Below are positions 53,386-62,538 of a stretch of DNA of 64,000 bases, piece by piece. The stretch's first letter is position 1. Every line of letters begins with the position of its first letter. A program made the position numbers and the translations under genes. Under the pieces are notes generated by a model. That model had not been told where the DNA came from. It saw nothing but the letters and a program-made list of their open reading frames with translations, and searched no databases. This DNA is from Streptomyces halobius (GTDB lineage Bacteria; Actinomycetota; Actinomycetes; Streptomycetales; Streptomycetaceae), in the NCBI RefSeq assembly GCF_023277745.1, contig NZ_CP086322.1:1612001-1676000 (forward strand), read 5' to 3'.

Positions 53386-54426
53386 TCATGTCGGCTCAAG
53401 CCGAACGCAGCGCACGCCCCCCGTAGTCCGCGCCACCACATACCCCTCCCCCGTCATCCCTTTCAGCCCGAACACATGGCGTCCCGCCTCCAGTTGGCCG
53501 TCGAAGAGCTCGGTCGTACGGGTGCGGCAGAGCCGGTCGAGGCGATATCCGGTCAGCCGGACCCGGCAGGGCGTGGCGACGGTCAGCACGGCCGTGCCGC
53601 GTTCCGTGTCGAGCCGCAGCAGCCGGCGTTCGTCCTGCGGGCAGCGGTCCAGCGCCTGTTCGATCTGCGCGACGGCCAAGGGGACGATCGGCGCGAGGCC
53701 GTCGACGAGGACGGCCGTCGATCCGGCGTCCGCGAACGCCTGCCGTACCGCCGCGCGTCCGGTCTCCCCCATCCCGCGGCCGAGGGCCACCGCACCGTAG
53801 GAGCGGAGTTCGTCCGGTGCGGCGTCGGCCACGTCACGGGTGATCTCCGCACCGATGCCGGTGCCGCGCAGCGCGGCGGCCAGCTTCGTCAGTGCGGCGG
53901 CGCGCCGTCCGATGAGCAGGACCCGGAGAGCGGGCCGCGCCGGGCCTTCGGCGCCGGATGCCAGCAGTTGTTCCAGCGCGGCCCGGTACTGCGCGCCCTC
54001 GAAGCGGAACGGCCCGATTCCCGTATAGCCGTTGCGTCTCAGGTCCACGGTGTCGTCCGTCTGCCAGGCGAAGTCGCGCCAGACGAAGTCGGCGCCGTCG
54101 CGTTCGACGACCGCGGTGACGGCGCCGCAGGCCGGCCCTTCGCACTCGGGGCAGCCGTAGATGACCCGGCGTCCGCTGTCCGGCACCGGGCCGGCGTCCT
54201 CCAGCAGAAGCCGCCGCACCTGCGCGGCGAAGAGTGAGGGGCCCAGGTCGGCGGCGAGCGGCGAGACCGCGTCGAGGTCGGCGAGGCGCAGCAGCAGCGG
54301 CTTGCCGTTGATGCTGAAGTCCAGAAAGTCCCGGTGGGTTTCATAGGCACCGGTGGGCAGCACACCACCGGGGCGCATGGCCGGCGCCAGCCCGAAGGTC
54401 GCGTATTCCGCAGGTTCCGCAGACAT
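53386..54426 (-). CDS. hypothetical protein with Cys motif and Rossmann-like half
   Basis: A 346-residue protein. The first half has a FSINGKPLLLRLADLDAVSP pattern and a small cysteine cluster, CPECEGPACG, that may bind zinc. The second half has RVLLIGRRAAALTKLAAALR, which resembles a nucleotide-binding beta-alpha-beta turn, and DAGSTAVLVDGLAPIVPLAV. Homologues are sometimes labelled oxidoreductase, but I see no active-site motif that justifies it. It is divergent from the FAD oxidoreductase gene and ends close to the inverted repeat. Confidence 0.65.
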   Translation of the reverse strand: MSAEPAEYATFGLAPAMRPGGVLPTGAYETHRDFLDFSINGKPLLLRLADLDAVSPLAADLGPSLFAAQVRRLLLEDAGPVPDSGRRVIYGCPECEGPACGAVTAVVERDGADFVWRDFAWQTDDTVDLRRNGYTGIGPFRFEGAQYRAALEQLLASGAEGPARPALRVLLIGRRAAALTKLAAALRGTGIGAEITRDVADAAPDELRSYGAVALGRGMGETGRAAVRQAFADAGSTAVLVDGLAPIVPLAVAQIEQALDRCPQDERRLLRLDTERGTAVLTVATPCRVRLTGYRLDRLCRTRTTELFDGQLEAGRHVFGLKGMTGEGYVVARTTGGVRCVRLEPT

Positions 54427-54503
54427 GTCCCGAGTATTCCCCGCAGGGGGTGTGCCCAGAACGCTCCCTCGTGCCCATGCGCACCAGGGGTTAACGTCCC
54501 GTC

Positions 54504-55583
54504 ATGACGAGTGATGTGCGTGACGTTCTGGTGATCGGTGGCGGTGTGATCGGCCTGACCTCGGCGATCGCGTTGGCGGAGGACGGGTTCCGGGTGCGGT
54601 TGGTGAGCCGGGACGCGGCCGCGGAGACGACATCGGCGGTGGCCGGCGCGCTGTGCTGGCCCTATCGCATCCACCCGTACGAGGGGGCGGTGCGCTGGTC
54701 CGTGCGTACCTTCGAGGTGCTCGCCGGTCTGGCCGGGCGGCCGGAGGAGACCGGCTCCCGCATGGTGACGGGCACGATGGCGGACGCGATGACGGACGCG
54801 GCGAACGGGCCGGCGGCAGAAGCGGGAACAGGAGGAACGGGAGCGGCAGGAGGGGCCGCCATGGGCGGTGGTGACCCCCTGCCCGCGTGGTACCGCGCCG
54901 TTCCCGGCCTGCACCGGGCGCGCCCGGACGAGCTCCCCCCGGGGTGCGCCTCCGGATGGCGGGCCCGTACCCCGCTCGTCGACATGCCGGCCCATCTCCG
55001 CTATCTGGAGCGGCGGCTGGCGGGCGCCGGGGGCAGGGTGGCGCGGCGGACGGTCGCCTCTCTGGAGGAGGCGGGCCAGGAGGCCGCGGTGGTCGTGAAC
55101 TGCACCGGACTGGCTGCGCGGGATCTGGTGCCGGATCCTGACGTACACCCGGTCCAGGGGCAGTTGGTGATCGTGGAGAATCCCGGCATCGAGGAGTGGT
55201 TCGTCGCCGCGGACGAGGGCTCGGCGACCACGGCCTACGTCCTGCCGCAGCCGTACGGCGTGGTCCTCGGTGGTACGGCGTACGACGACGTCTGGTCGCT
55301 GGAGCCGGACCCGGCGGTGGCGGAGGCGATCGTGGCGCGCTGCGCCCGGCACTTCCCGGAGCTGGCGCGGGCCCGGGTGCTCCGGCACACGGTGGGGCTG
55401 CGGCCGGCCCGCCCGGCGGTGCGGCTGACGTCGGAGTGGCTGTCCGGCGGGGCGCTGTGCGTCCACAACTACGGGCACGGCGGTGCGGGAGTCACCGTGG
55501 CGTGGGGGTGCGCGGACGAAGTGGTCCGGATGGTGCGGGCGGCCTCGGGACTGTCCGACGGGTCAGGGTCGGAACGGTCCTGA
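54504..55583 (+). CDS. FAD-dependent oxidoreductase, D-amino-acid oxidase-like
   Basis: A 359-residue flavoenzyme of the DAO family. The FAD motif is VLVIGGGVIGLTSAIALAED at residues 9-28. Other family parts are AGALCWPYR, VVNCTGLAARDLVPDPDVHP, PVQGQLVIVENP, and VHNYGHGGAGVTVAWGCADE at the C-terminal end. There is a Gly/Ala/Thr insertion of about 25 residues near residue 100 (GPAAEAGTGGTGAAGGAAMG) that looks disordered. It may deaminate a D-amino acid or related amine; the substrate is not clear. Confidence 0.88.
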   Translation: MTSDVRDVLVIGGGVIGLTSAIALAEDGFRVRLVSRDAAAETTSAVAGALCWPYRIHPYEGAVRWSVRTFEVLAGLAGRPEETGSRMVTGTMADAMTDAANGPAAEAGTGGTGAAGGAAMGGGDPLPAWYRAVPGLHRARPDELPPGCASGWRARTPLVDMPAHLRYLERRLAGAGGRVARRTVASLEEAGQEAAVVVNCTGLAARDLVPDPDVHPVQGQLVIVENPGIEEWFVAADEGSATTAYVLPQPYGVVLGGTAYDDVWSLEPDPAVAEAIVARCARHFPELARARVLRHTVGLRPARPAVRLTSEWLSGGALCVHNYGHGGAGVTVAWGCADEVVRMVRAASGLSDGSGSERS

Positions 55584-55595
55584 GTGGCCCGACGG

Positions 55596-55631
55596 ACGGC
55601 GGAGGGCCGGGGCGGCCCGGCCCTCCGCCGT
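55596..55631. terminator. bidirectional terminator
   Basis: A perfect 16-bp stem (ACGGCGGAGGGCCGGG with CCCGGCCCTCCGCCGT) and loop GCGG lies between the convergent DAO-like and BCCT genes. Confidence 0.8.
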
Positions 55632-55644
55632 GAGGGTGTCGCCG

Positions 55645-57387
55645 CTACTTCCCGCCGTCGGTGTCCTCCGGGACGGCCGTGGCGCCGGAGGCTTCACCCC
55701 CCGTCCCCGGGCCGATCTGGAACTCGAAGTCGCCGTCGTACTGCTCATGGCCCGTGATGACGGCCATCTCGACGGCTTCCTCGCCCTTCTGGCCGCGCTC
55801 GACCAGCTCATCGCTGCGCAGATCCCGCACGAGCGCCCAGCACATGATGACCATCACGAACAGGAACGGCACCGAGACCAGGATCGTCAGATTCTGCAAT
55901 CCGGTCAGGGCGTCGCCGGATCCACCGCCGATCAGCAGCATGATCGCGGCGACCCCACCGGTCGCCACACCCCAGAAGATCACCACGATCCGGGTCGGAT
56001 CAAAGGTTCCCCGCTGCGACAGGGTGCCCATGACGACGGACGCGGCATCGGCCCCGGAGACGAAGAAGATGGCGACCAGGATCATCACCAGGACGCTGGT
56101 GACGGTCGCGATCGGGTACTGATTCAGCACGTCGAAGAGCTGGCCTTCGGGGGTCGTGGACCCGCTGAGCTGCCTGTCGTCCTGCAGCTTCATCGCGGAG
56201 CCGCCGAACACCGAGAACCACACCAGACTGACCACGCTCGGTACGAGGATGACGCCGCCGATGAACTGACGGATCGTCCGGCCGCGGCTGATCCTGGCGA
56301 TGAACATGCCCACGAAGGGCGTCCAGGAGATCCACCACGCCCAGTAGAAGACGGTCCAGGTGCGCAGCCAGTCGGCCGCGCCTTCACCGCCGCTGGCCTC
56401 GGTACGGCCGGCCAGCTGCGGCAGCTCGCCGATGAACGACGCGACGGAGGTCGGCAGCAGGTTGAGGACGAGGATGGTCGGGCCGACCACGAACACGAAC
56501 ACCGCCAGTATCAGCGCCAGCACCATGTTGGTGTTGGACAGGTACTGGATGCCCCTGGCGACGCCGGAGACCGCGGACAGGATGAACGCGGTGGTCAGCA
56601 CGGCGATCACGCCGACCAGCAGGGCGGTGCTGACGCTGTCCATCCAGCCCAGCACCTCGATACCGCCGCCGATCTGCAGCGCGCCGAGCCCCAGGGAGGC
56701 CGCGGAGCCGAAGAGGGTGGCGAAGATGGCCAGGATGTCGATGATCCGGCCGCCCCAGCCGTTCACCCGCCGCTTGCCGAGCAGTGGGGTGAGCACCGAG
56801 GCGATCGTCTGCCGCCTCCCCCGCCGGAAGCAGCTGTACGCGATGGCCAGCCCCACGACCGCGTAGATGGCCCAGGGATGCAGCGACCAGTGGAACAGCG
56901 TGGTGGCCATCGCCGTGTCCATGGCCTGGGCGGCGTCCTGGGGGTCGGTGCCCGGTGGCGGCCTCATGAAGTGCCCCAGCGGCTCACTGACGCCGAAGAA
57001 CATCAGGCCGATGCCCATGCCGGCGCTGAACATCATCGCGATCCAGGACACCGTACGGAATTCGGGTCGCTCGCCCTCCTTGCCGAGGATGATCCGCCCG
57101 TACTTGCTGACGGCCAGCCAGATCGCGAAGATCACAAAGCCGGAGGCGGCGAGTACAAAGGCCCAGCCGCCGTTGTCGATCACCCAGTTCAGCATCGTGG
57201 TCGATACGTTCTTGAGCGATGCGGTGGAGGTGACGCCCCATGCGATGAACGCGAGCGTCAGCAGCGCGGTGACGCCGAACACCACGCGGTCGGTCTGTGG
57301 GGGCCTGGCCCGGTGGGAGTCGTCGGGTCGGTCCGCCGTGGCGGACGCGCCACCTCCGTCTCCCGTGCCCTTGGCTGTGGGCGACAA
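55645..57387 (-). CDS. BCCT family transporter (betaine/carnitine/choline)
   Basis: A 580-residue membrane protein with about 12 hydrophobic segments. BCCT marks are SAGMGIGLMFFGVSEPLGHF, WSLHPWAIYAVVGLAIAY and FYWAWWISWTPFVGMFIARI in the centre, plus the RISRGRTIRQF loop. BCCT carriers import glycine betaine, choline or carnitine, usually driven by Na+ or H+ and under osmotic control. The N-terminus (about 50 residues) and the C-terminus (residues 520-580) are charged and may be regulatory, as in osmosensing relatives. It ends toward the DAO-like gene. Confidence 0.93.
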   Translation of the reverse strand: MSPTAKGTGDGGGASATADRPDDSHRARPPQTDRVVFGVTALLTLAFIAWGVTSTASLKNVSTTMLNWVIDNGGWAFVLAASGFVIFAIWLAVSKYGRIILGKEGERPEFRTVSWIAMMFSAGMGIGLMFFGVSEPLGHFMRPPPGTDPQDAAQAMDTAMATTLFHWSLHPWAIYAVVGLAIAYSCFRRGRRQTIASVLTPLLGKRRVNGWGGRIIDILAIFATLFGSAASLGLGALQIGGGIEVLGWMDSVSTALLVGVIAVLTTAFILSAVSGVARGIQYLSNTNMVLALILAVFVFVVGPTILVLNLLPTSVASFIGELPQLAGRTEASGGEGAADWLRTWTVFYWAWWISWTPFVGMFIARISRGRTIRQFIGGVILVPSVVSLVWFSVFGGSAMKLQDDRQLSGSTTPEGQLFDVLNQYPIATVTSVLVMILVAIFFVSGADAASVVMGTLSQRGTFDPTRIVVIFWGVATGGVAAIMLLIGGGSGDALTGLQNLTILVSVPFLFVMVIMCWALVRDLRSDELVERGQKGEEAVEMAVITGHEQYDGDFEFQIGPGTGGEASGATAVPEDTDGGK

Positions 57388-57416
57388 CGTCTTGACCTTT
57401 CAATTGACGATTTCCC

Positions 57417-58760
57417 CTACCCGTTACCCCCTCCTACCACACCGCGGCAGACCCGCACCGGGGCCGCGGCCGTAAGGCGATAACCGGCCCGCCCGTCCAA
57501 CAACAGCGGCACCAGGCCGCGCAGCGACTGGCGCAGGGGGATCACGGCGCCGTCTCCGTCCCGCTTCCAGGACACTCCGTGCAGTGCCAGCGCCCCCTTG
57601 GTCCGGGCGAGTTGTGCGGCGTCGAGGCGATAGGCGCAGGGCGGGTCGGCCAGTGTCTGCTCCTCGGAGGCGGGATCGTTGTCCGCGCCGCCGAGGTAGA
57701 CCGGGCCCCGGTCGGCGAATCCGGCGAGCCGCGCCCAGGTCGTGGCAGCTTCGACGCGGTGGCGATGCTCGTCGAGGAAGGCGAGGGCGCCGTCCAGCGC
57801 CGCCTGTTGTGAGTGCACCCGGCGCCGGTTGTTGAGCGCGGGGTCGGCCTTCTCGGCGTCGGTGAGGGGGTCGACACGGGTTTCGACGAGCAGACCGACC
57901 GAACCCTTCACGCCCGCGGTGTTGCGCAGGATCCGTTCCTGGCCGTCGCCCGCCACCTGCTTGATGGGGTCACCGGTCTCCGGGTCGGTCCAGATGCCGT
58001 AGACGCCCGTGCTGTAGCCCGCCTTCTGGACGGCGGGCCCGACGAAGTCCCGGGACAGCGCCGTGGCTTCGCGGTGCACCGCGTCCGCCGTGTTGAGGTT
58101 GCGCGGCCACAGGGACAGCACATCCTTCCTATAGTACGGCACCGTGGGACCGTACTCGTGCAGGTCGTAGATGGTGTCGGGGCGGTAGTCACGGATGACC
58201 GCGGCCATCGCGCGGGCCTCGGCGGTCTTCAGGGAGAGGTGGTCGCGGTTGATGTCCGCGCCGTTGGCGTTCTCACGGGTGTCCGCGGCCCGGCCGTCGG
58301 GATTGGCGGTCGGGACGACCAGCACGCTGGTGTGTTCCAGGAAGCGCCGGGTGGCCCGGTCCCTGGCGTAGGCGAGATCGCGGATGGTGGTCAGACATGC
58401 CTCGCGCCCGGAGGGCTCGTCGCCGTGCTGGGAACAGATCAGCAGCACGGAGCTGCCGCGCCGTACGTCCTGGGGGCGCTCCGGGGCCGGGGCACCGATC
58501 CGGGCGAGCTGCACGGGGCGGCCCTGCTGGGTGACGCCGATCCGGTCGACCCGTACCCGCGGTGTGGCGTGGTCGACGGCCGCGAGGAAGTCCTGCTCCT
58601 CGGGCAGGCTGGTCCAGCGGGCGCCGTCGCTGGTCTCGAAGCCGGTACGGGGCGGGTGGCCGCCGGCCGCGCCGGTGGACGGGGCCGGGCCCATGGCGAG
58701 CGTGGCCGTGAGGGCGACGGCCAGCGCCCCCAGGACAGGACCGCGGGAGCGAAGTGTCAC
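57417..58760 (-). CDS. secreted M14 family metallocarboxypeptidase
   Basis: A 447-residue secreted peptidase. The signal peptide is GPVLGALAVALTATLAMGPA, ending about residue 32. The zinc site begins SQHGDEPSGRE (His112 and Glu115), and the third zinc His is in DTIYDLHEYGP. The catalytic Glu is in GLLVETR. The family trims C-terminal residues from peptides or peptidoglycan. GTG 58760 follows AGGAGG with good spacing. It is downstream of the S15 peptidase on the same strand with a gap of 22 bases, so the two are probably co-transcribed. Confidence 0.92.
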   Translation of the reverse strand: MTLRSRGPVLGALAVALTATLAMGPAPSTGAAGGHPPRTGFETSDGARWTSLPEEQDFLAAVDHATPRVRVDRIGVTQQGRPVQLARIGAPAPERPQDVRRGSSVLLICSQHGDEPSGREACLTTIRDLAYARDRATRRFLEHTSVLVVPTANPDGRAADTRENANGADINRDHLSLKTAEARAMAAVIRDYRPDTIYDLHEYGPTVPYYRKDVLSLWPRNLNTADAVHREATALSRDFVGPAVQKAGYSTGVYGIWTDPETGDPIKQVAGDGQERILRNTAGVKGSVGLLVETRVDPLTDAEKADPALNNRRRVHSQQAALDGALAFLDEHRHRVEAATTWARLAGFADRGPVYLGGADNDPASEEQTLADPPCAYRLDAAQLARTKGALALHGVSWKRDGDGAVIPLRQSLRGLVPLLLDGRAGYRLTAAAPVRVCRGVVGGGNG

Positions 58761-58782
58761 GGGTGCCTCCTGGGTCGAGTGA

Positions 58783-60750
58783 TCAACGTCCGAACGGTAG
58801 ATGGCTGATCGAGCGCGGCGGGGCGATCCCCTCCAGCGGCGCTCCCGTGCCACCCGCATGGCGCGACGCGTCCGCCGTGGCCCGCGCGAGGGCCGGAGCG
58901 CCGCCGGTCAGCGGCAGTTCGGCGGACGTACGGGCCAGATCGAGGGTGAGCCGCGGCCGGGAGGGCGGCGGTTCGATCAGGCCCGCGTCGGTTCCGGCCA
59001 CGATGAGCGCCAGGCGGTGTCCGGCGGGCACGACGTGGTCGGCGGCGGTCAGGTCCAGCGTGATGGTGTAGGGCTTGCCCGGGGTGAGCGGGCGGCCCTG
59101 GTGGGGATCGGCGTGGTTACCGAGGTCGGCCCAGCCGCGGGCGAAGACGGAGTGCGCCACCTTCCGAGTGTCCGCGGCGGTCTCCCTGAAGCACCCGGTG
59201 TCGCCCGTTGTGCCGGCGCCCCAGCAGGTGCGCTCGTCGAGGGTGGTGATGCCCTCGCCGTCGGCCGCGTAGTCGCGGATGGTGTCGGGGCCGAGGTCCA
59301 CCAGGACGGCGGAGAGATGGGCGGTCGAGGTGGTCGGGGTGGCGGTCACGGTCACCGTGCCGGAGCCGGACAGCCGCAGGGGCGCGCTCAGCGGCCCGGT
59401 GCGGAATCCGGCCTTGGCGGGCGTCGGTTGGTCGATATGGGCGGCCCAGTCGGCCTCGCTGAGCCTCGGGTCGTCCGTGAAGGTCTCGGTCGTGCCCTGC
59501 GGCGCGGGCTCGGTGCCCAGGACGCCGACGCCCGGTGTGGTCCCGTCGCGTGGCCGCAGTGTGGTGGCCGCGGTGCCGGGCGCGGGCCACCGGGCGTCGG
59601 TCGACCAGGTGTCGGGGGCGCGTTCGACGTCCGCCATCGGGGTGCGTTCGATGCCGTTGTCATATCCCATCAGATAGTGGTCGAACCACTGGTGGAGGGT
59701 CTTCACCCAGTCGGCCCGGCGGAAGTCGAAGGGGTCCACATGACCGGTCTGGGAGAGCCAGATCTTGCGCTCGACGCCGTGCCGGGCCAGGGCGTCCCAC
59801 CACTGGCCGAAGTGCTTCGTACGGACGTTGAGGTCCTGCATGCCGTGGACCATGAGGACGCTGGCGCGGACCTTGCCCGCGTCGGGGACGTAGTCACGCT
59901 CGGCCCACAGGTCCGTCCAGTCGCCGCTGCGCGGGGCGCCCTCGACGAGCCTCTGCTGGACGGCGTCGCAGCTCCGTTGCGCGTCCGCGCTTTCGACCCG
60001 GTGGGCGAGGGCGTCGGGGCCGCCTTCGTAGAGCGGGGCGCCCTTGGCGAAGTAGTAGTCGTACCAGGAGGAGATGGCGGCGATGGGGACGACGGTCTTG
60101 AGCCCCTTGACGCCGGTGGCCGCGACGCCGTTGGCGATGGTGCCGTCCCAGCTCTTGCCGATCATGCCGGTACTGCCGTCGGACCAGTCGGCGGTGACGG
60201 GCCGTCCTCCCGTACGGGTGCTGTAGGCGCGGCCCCGGCCGTTGAGCCAGTCGACGACGGCCTTCGCCGACCGGATGTCGGAGCGTCCGCCGACGTCGAC
60301 ACAGCCGTCCGAGCGGCTGGTGCCCGCCAGGTCGACGAGGACGGTCGCATAGCCGCGGGGGACGAAGAAGTTGTCGTAGAACAGCGGGAACTGGACCGGC
60401 CGGCCCTGCGCGTCGTAGGTCTTCTTCTGGCTCTCGTTGCCGCGTCCGCAGCAGGAGTAGTACGGGCTGGCGTCCATGATCACGGGTATCCGGCGGCCCT
60501 GCTGCGCGGGTTCGTGCGGCCGCACAATGTCGACGGCGACCCGGTCGGTCCTCCCGTCCGTGTCGCCGTCGAGCCCGGTGTCCACCCAGACCGCTTCGCG
60601 TATCGCGCGGTCGTAGGAGTAGACGGGTCTGCTCTCGCCGAATCCCGGCTGCGCGGCGACGGGCCCGGTCAGGGCGGACATCAGGGCGACGACGGCCGCC
60701 ACCACGAGCGCTTTCCACGGAATGCGGGTGCCCCGCGCACAATTCGTCAC
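58783..60750 (-). CDS. secreted S15-type Xaa-Pro dipeptidyl-peptidase
   Basis: A 655-residue secreted protein with a signal peptide (KALVVAAVVALMSALTGPVAAQ, cleavage near residue 33). The alpha/beta-hydrolase nucleophile is Ser200 in GMIGKSWDG. The acid is in VHGMQDLNV and the catalytic His in SQTGHVDPF. The C-terminal beta-jelly domain (about 430-655) is typical of the X-Pro dipeptidyl-peptidase/CocE group. It should cleave X-Pro dipeptides from secreted peptides. The gene is followed by the M14 peptidase. Confidence 0.92.
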   Translation of the reverse strand: MTNCARGTRIPWKALVVAAVVALMSALTGPVAAQPGFGESRPVYSYDRAIREAVWVDTGLDGDTDGRTDRVAVDIVRPHEPAQQGRRIPVIMDASPYYSCCGRGNESQKKTYDAQGRPVQFPLFYDNFFVPRGYATVLVDLAGTSRSDGCVDVGGRSDIRSAKAVVDWLNGRGRAYSTRTGGRPVTADWSDGSTGMIGKSWDGTIANGVAATGVKGLKTVVPIAAISSWYDYYFAKGAPLYEGGPDALAHRVESADAQRSCDAVQQRLVEGAPRSGDWTDLWAERDYVPDAGKVRASVLMVHGMQDLNVRTKHFGQWWDALARHGVERKIWLSQTGHVDPFDFRRADWVKTLHQWFDHYLMGYDNGIERTPMADVERAPDTWSTDARWPAPGTAATTLRPRDGTTPGVGVLGTEPAPQGTTETFTDDPRLSEADWAAHIDQPTPAKAGFRTGPLSAPLRLSGSGTVTVTATPTTSTAHLSAVLVDLGPDTIRDYAADGEGITTLDERTCWGAGTTGDTGCFRETAADTRKVAHSVFARGWADLGNHADPHQGRPLTPGKPYTITLDLTAADHVVPAGHRLALIVAGTDAGLIEPPPSRPRLTLDLARTSAELPLTGGAPALARATADASRHAGGTGAPLEGIAPPRSISHLPFGR

Positions 60751-60956
60751 CCGCCGGACGGTAGCGCGGCCAACTGCCGTGCGTAAGAGTGCGGGTGAGT
60801 ACGGGAGGGCGGCCGGTGGCGGATGACCGGCGGGGAGGAGCCGGGGACCGATGGCGGTTCATGTCGGTCATGTGTCAGATGAGCCATGTACATGGCGGTG
60901 ACTCGTCCGACTGCATAGGGTCTGAAACGCCATCTCCCCTACGAGTTGGAGGACTC

Positions 60957-62456
60957 GTGCGTCACAGACTCCTCGTCCCGGGTGCGGCCGCACTCAGCCT
61001 GCTGCTGGCGATCCCGGCATCGGCGGCCGACTTCACTCCGGGCGCTCCGGGTGTAGGCGACTCCTACTACCCCGAGAGCGGAAACGGCGGATACGACGTT
61101 TCCCACTACGACCTGCGGCTCAAGTACCAGCCGAAGACCGACCGGCTGGAGGGAACGGCGACGCTGCTCGCCACCACCACGCAGAACCTCTCCCGCTTCA
61201 ACCTCGACTTCGGCCTCAAGGTCAGCGAGATCCGGGTCAACGGCAAGAAGGCGGCATTCGCCACCTCCGGCAAGCACGAGCTGGAGGTCACCCCGCCCGC
61301 GCCCCTGGAGAAGGGCAAGCGGATAAGCGTCGTGGTGCGCTACGCGGGCAAGCCCTCCGAGCTGAAGATCGACGGCTTCACGGCCTGGGCCCGTACGCCC
61401 GACGGTGCGGTGGTGGCGCAGGAGCCGCACGGCTCCGCATGGTGGTTCCCGGGCAATGACCACCCCACCGACAAGGCCACCTACGACGTGTCGATCGCGG
61501 TCCCGGACGGCACCCAGGCGCTCAGCAACGGCATCCTCGCCTCGGAGACCTCCAAGCTCGGCTGGACGCGCTACAACTGGCGCTCGGACAAGCCGCAGGC
61601 GACGTATCTGGCCACGCTCGCCGTCGGCAGGTTCGACATCACCAAGGACACCACCGCGAACGGCCTGCCGGTGATCAACGCCGTCAGCAAGGACCTCGGC
61701 GGGCACACCGGCTCGGCGAGCGCGAGCATCGAGCGCACCACCGAGATCACCGAGTGGCTGGAGGGCGTCTTCGGTCCGTATCCGTTCAACGCGGTCGGCG
61801 GCTATGTACCGAACGTCCCGGCCGGGTACGCGCTGGAGACCCAGACCCGCCCGTTCTACGGGAAGCGGGTCTTCGACCGGGGTTCCAACGTCTCCGTCGT
61901 GGTGCACGAGCTGGCACACCAGTGGTACGGCGACAGTGTGTCGGTCAAGGACTGGAAGGACATCTGGGTCAACGAGGGCTTCGCCCGTTACAGCCAGTGG
62001 CTGTGGTCGGAGAAGGAGGGTGAGGGCACGGCACAGGAACTCGCCGACTACGTCTACGCCCAGCACCCGGCCGATGACGCGTTCTGGACGGTCAAGCCCG
62101 GCGACCCCGGCGCGGACAAGCAGTTCGACATCGCGGTCTACGACCGGGGCGCGCTGACGCTTCAGGCGCTGCGCAACAAGGTCGGCGAGAAGGTGTTCTT
62201 CGACATCCTCAAGACCTGGCCTACCGAGAACAAGTACGGCAACGGCTCGGTGGCCGACTTCGTGAAGTTCGCCGAGAAGAAGTCCGGCAAGCAGCTGGGC
62301 GACTTCTTCGACACCTGGCTGTTCCAGCAGGCGAAGCCGTCGGCGGGGGCCGCGAAGCGCACGCTCGGCGCGCAGCAGGCACCGGTCGCACAGCCCAAGT
62401 CCTGGAAGAAGATCGCGGCCACGAACACCGTGCACGAGCACGAGCACAGCCACTGA
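60957..62456 (+). CDS. secreted M1 family metallopeptidase
   Basis: A 499-residue secreted aminopeptidase. The signal peptide ends near residue 22 (LLLAIPASA). The zinc and catalytic residues are HELAH (His317, Glu318, His321) and Glu340 in NEGF. The C-terminal end is His-rich (HEHEHSH) and could bind metal. GTG 60957 has TTGGAGG upstream and gives a good signal peptide; the frame is open for 56 codons further upstream but without support. It diverges from the S15 peptidase; the gap of 206 bases holds a TAGGGT hexamer near 60917, a plausible -10 box. Confidence 0.93.
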   Translation: MRHRLLVPGAAALSLLLAIPASAADFTPGAPGVGDSYYPESGNGGYDVSHYDLRLKYQPKTDRLEGTATLLATTTQNLSRFNLDFGLKVSEIRVNGKKAAFATSGKHELEVTPPAPLEKGKRISVVVRYAGKPSELKIDGFTAWARTPDGAVVAQEPHGSAWWFPGNDHPTDKATYDVSIAVPDGTQALSNGILASETSKLGWTRYNWRSDKPQATYLATLAVGRFDITKDTTANGLPVINAVSKDLGGHTGSASASIERTTEITEWLEGVFGPYPFNAVGGYVPNVPAGYALETQTRPFYGKRVFDRGSNVSVVVHELAHQWYGDSVSVKDWKDIWVNEGFARYSQWLWSEKEGEGTAQELADYVYAQHPADDAFWTVKPGDPGADKQFDIAVYDRGALTLQALRNKVGEKVFFDILKTWPTENKYGNGSVADFVKFAEKKSGKQLGDFFDTWLFQQAKPSAGAAKRTLGAQQAPVAQPKSWKKIAATNTVHEHEHSH

Positions 62457-62462
62457 TCCGGT

Positions 62463-62489
62463 CGGAGCCGGGGGGCGTCCCCGGCTCCG
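62463..62489. terminator. terminator between M1 peptidase and MpaB gene
   Basis: A perfect 11-bp stem (CGGAGCCGGGG with CCCCGGCTCCG) with loop GGCGT starts 7 bases after the M1 stop codon. Confidence 0.8.
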
Positions 62490-62538
62490 TTCGTGCCTCA
62501 TGACGCGCGTCGTCCCTCGTTACGCGCTTCGCCTCTTT

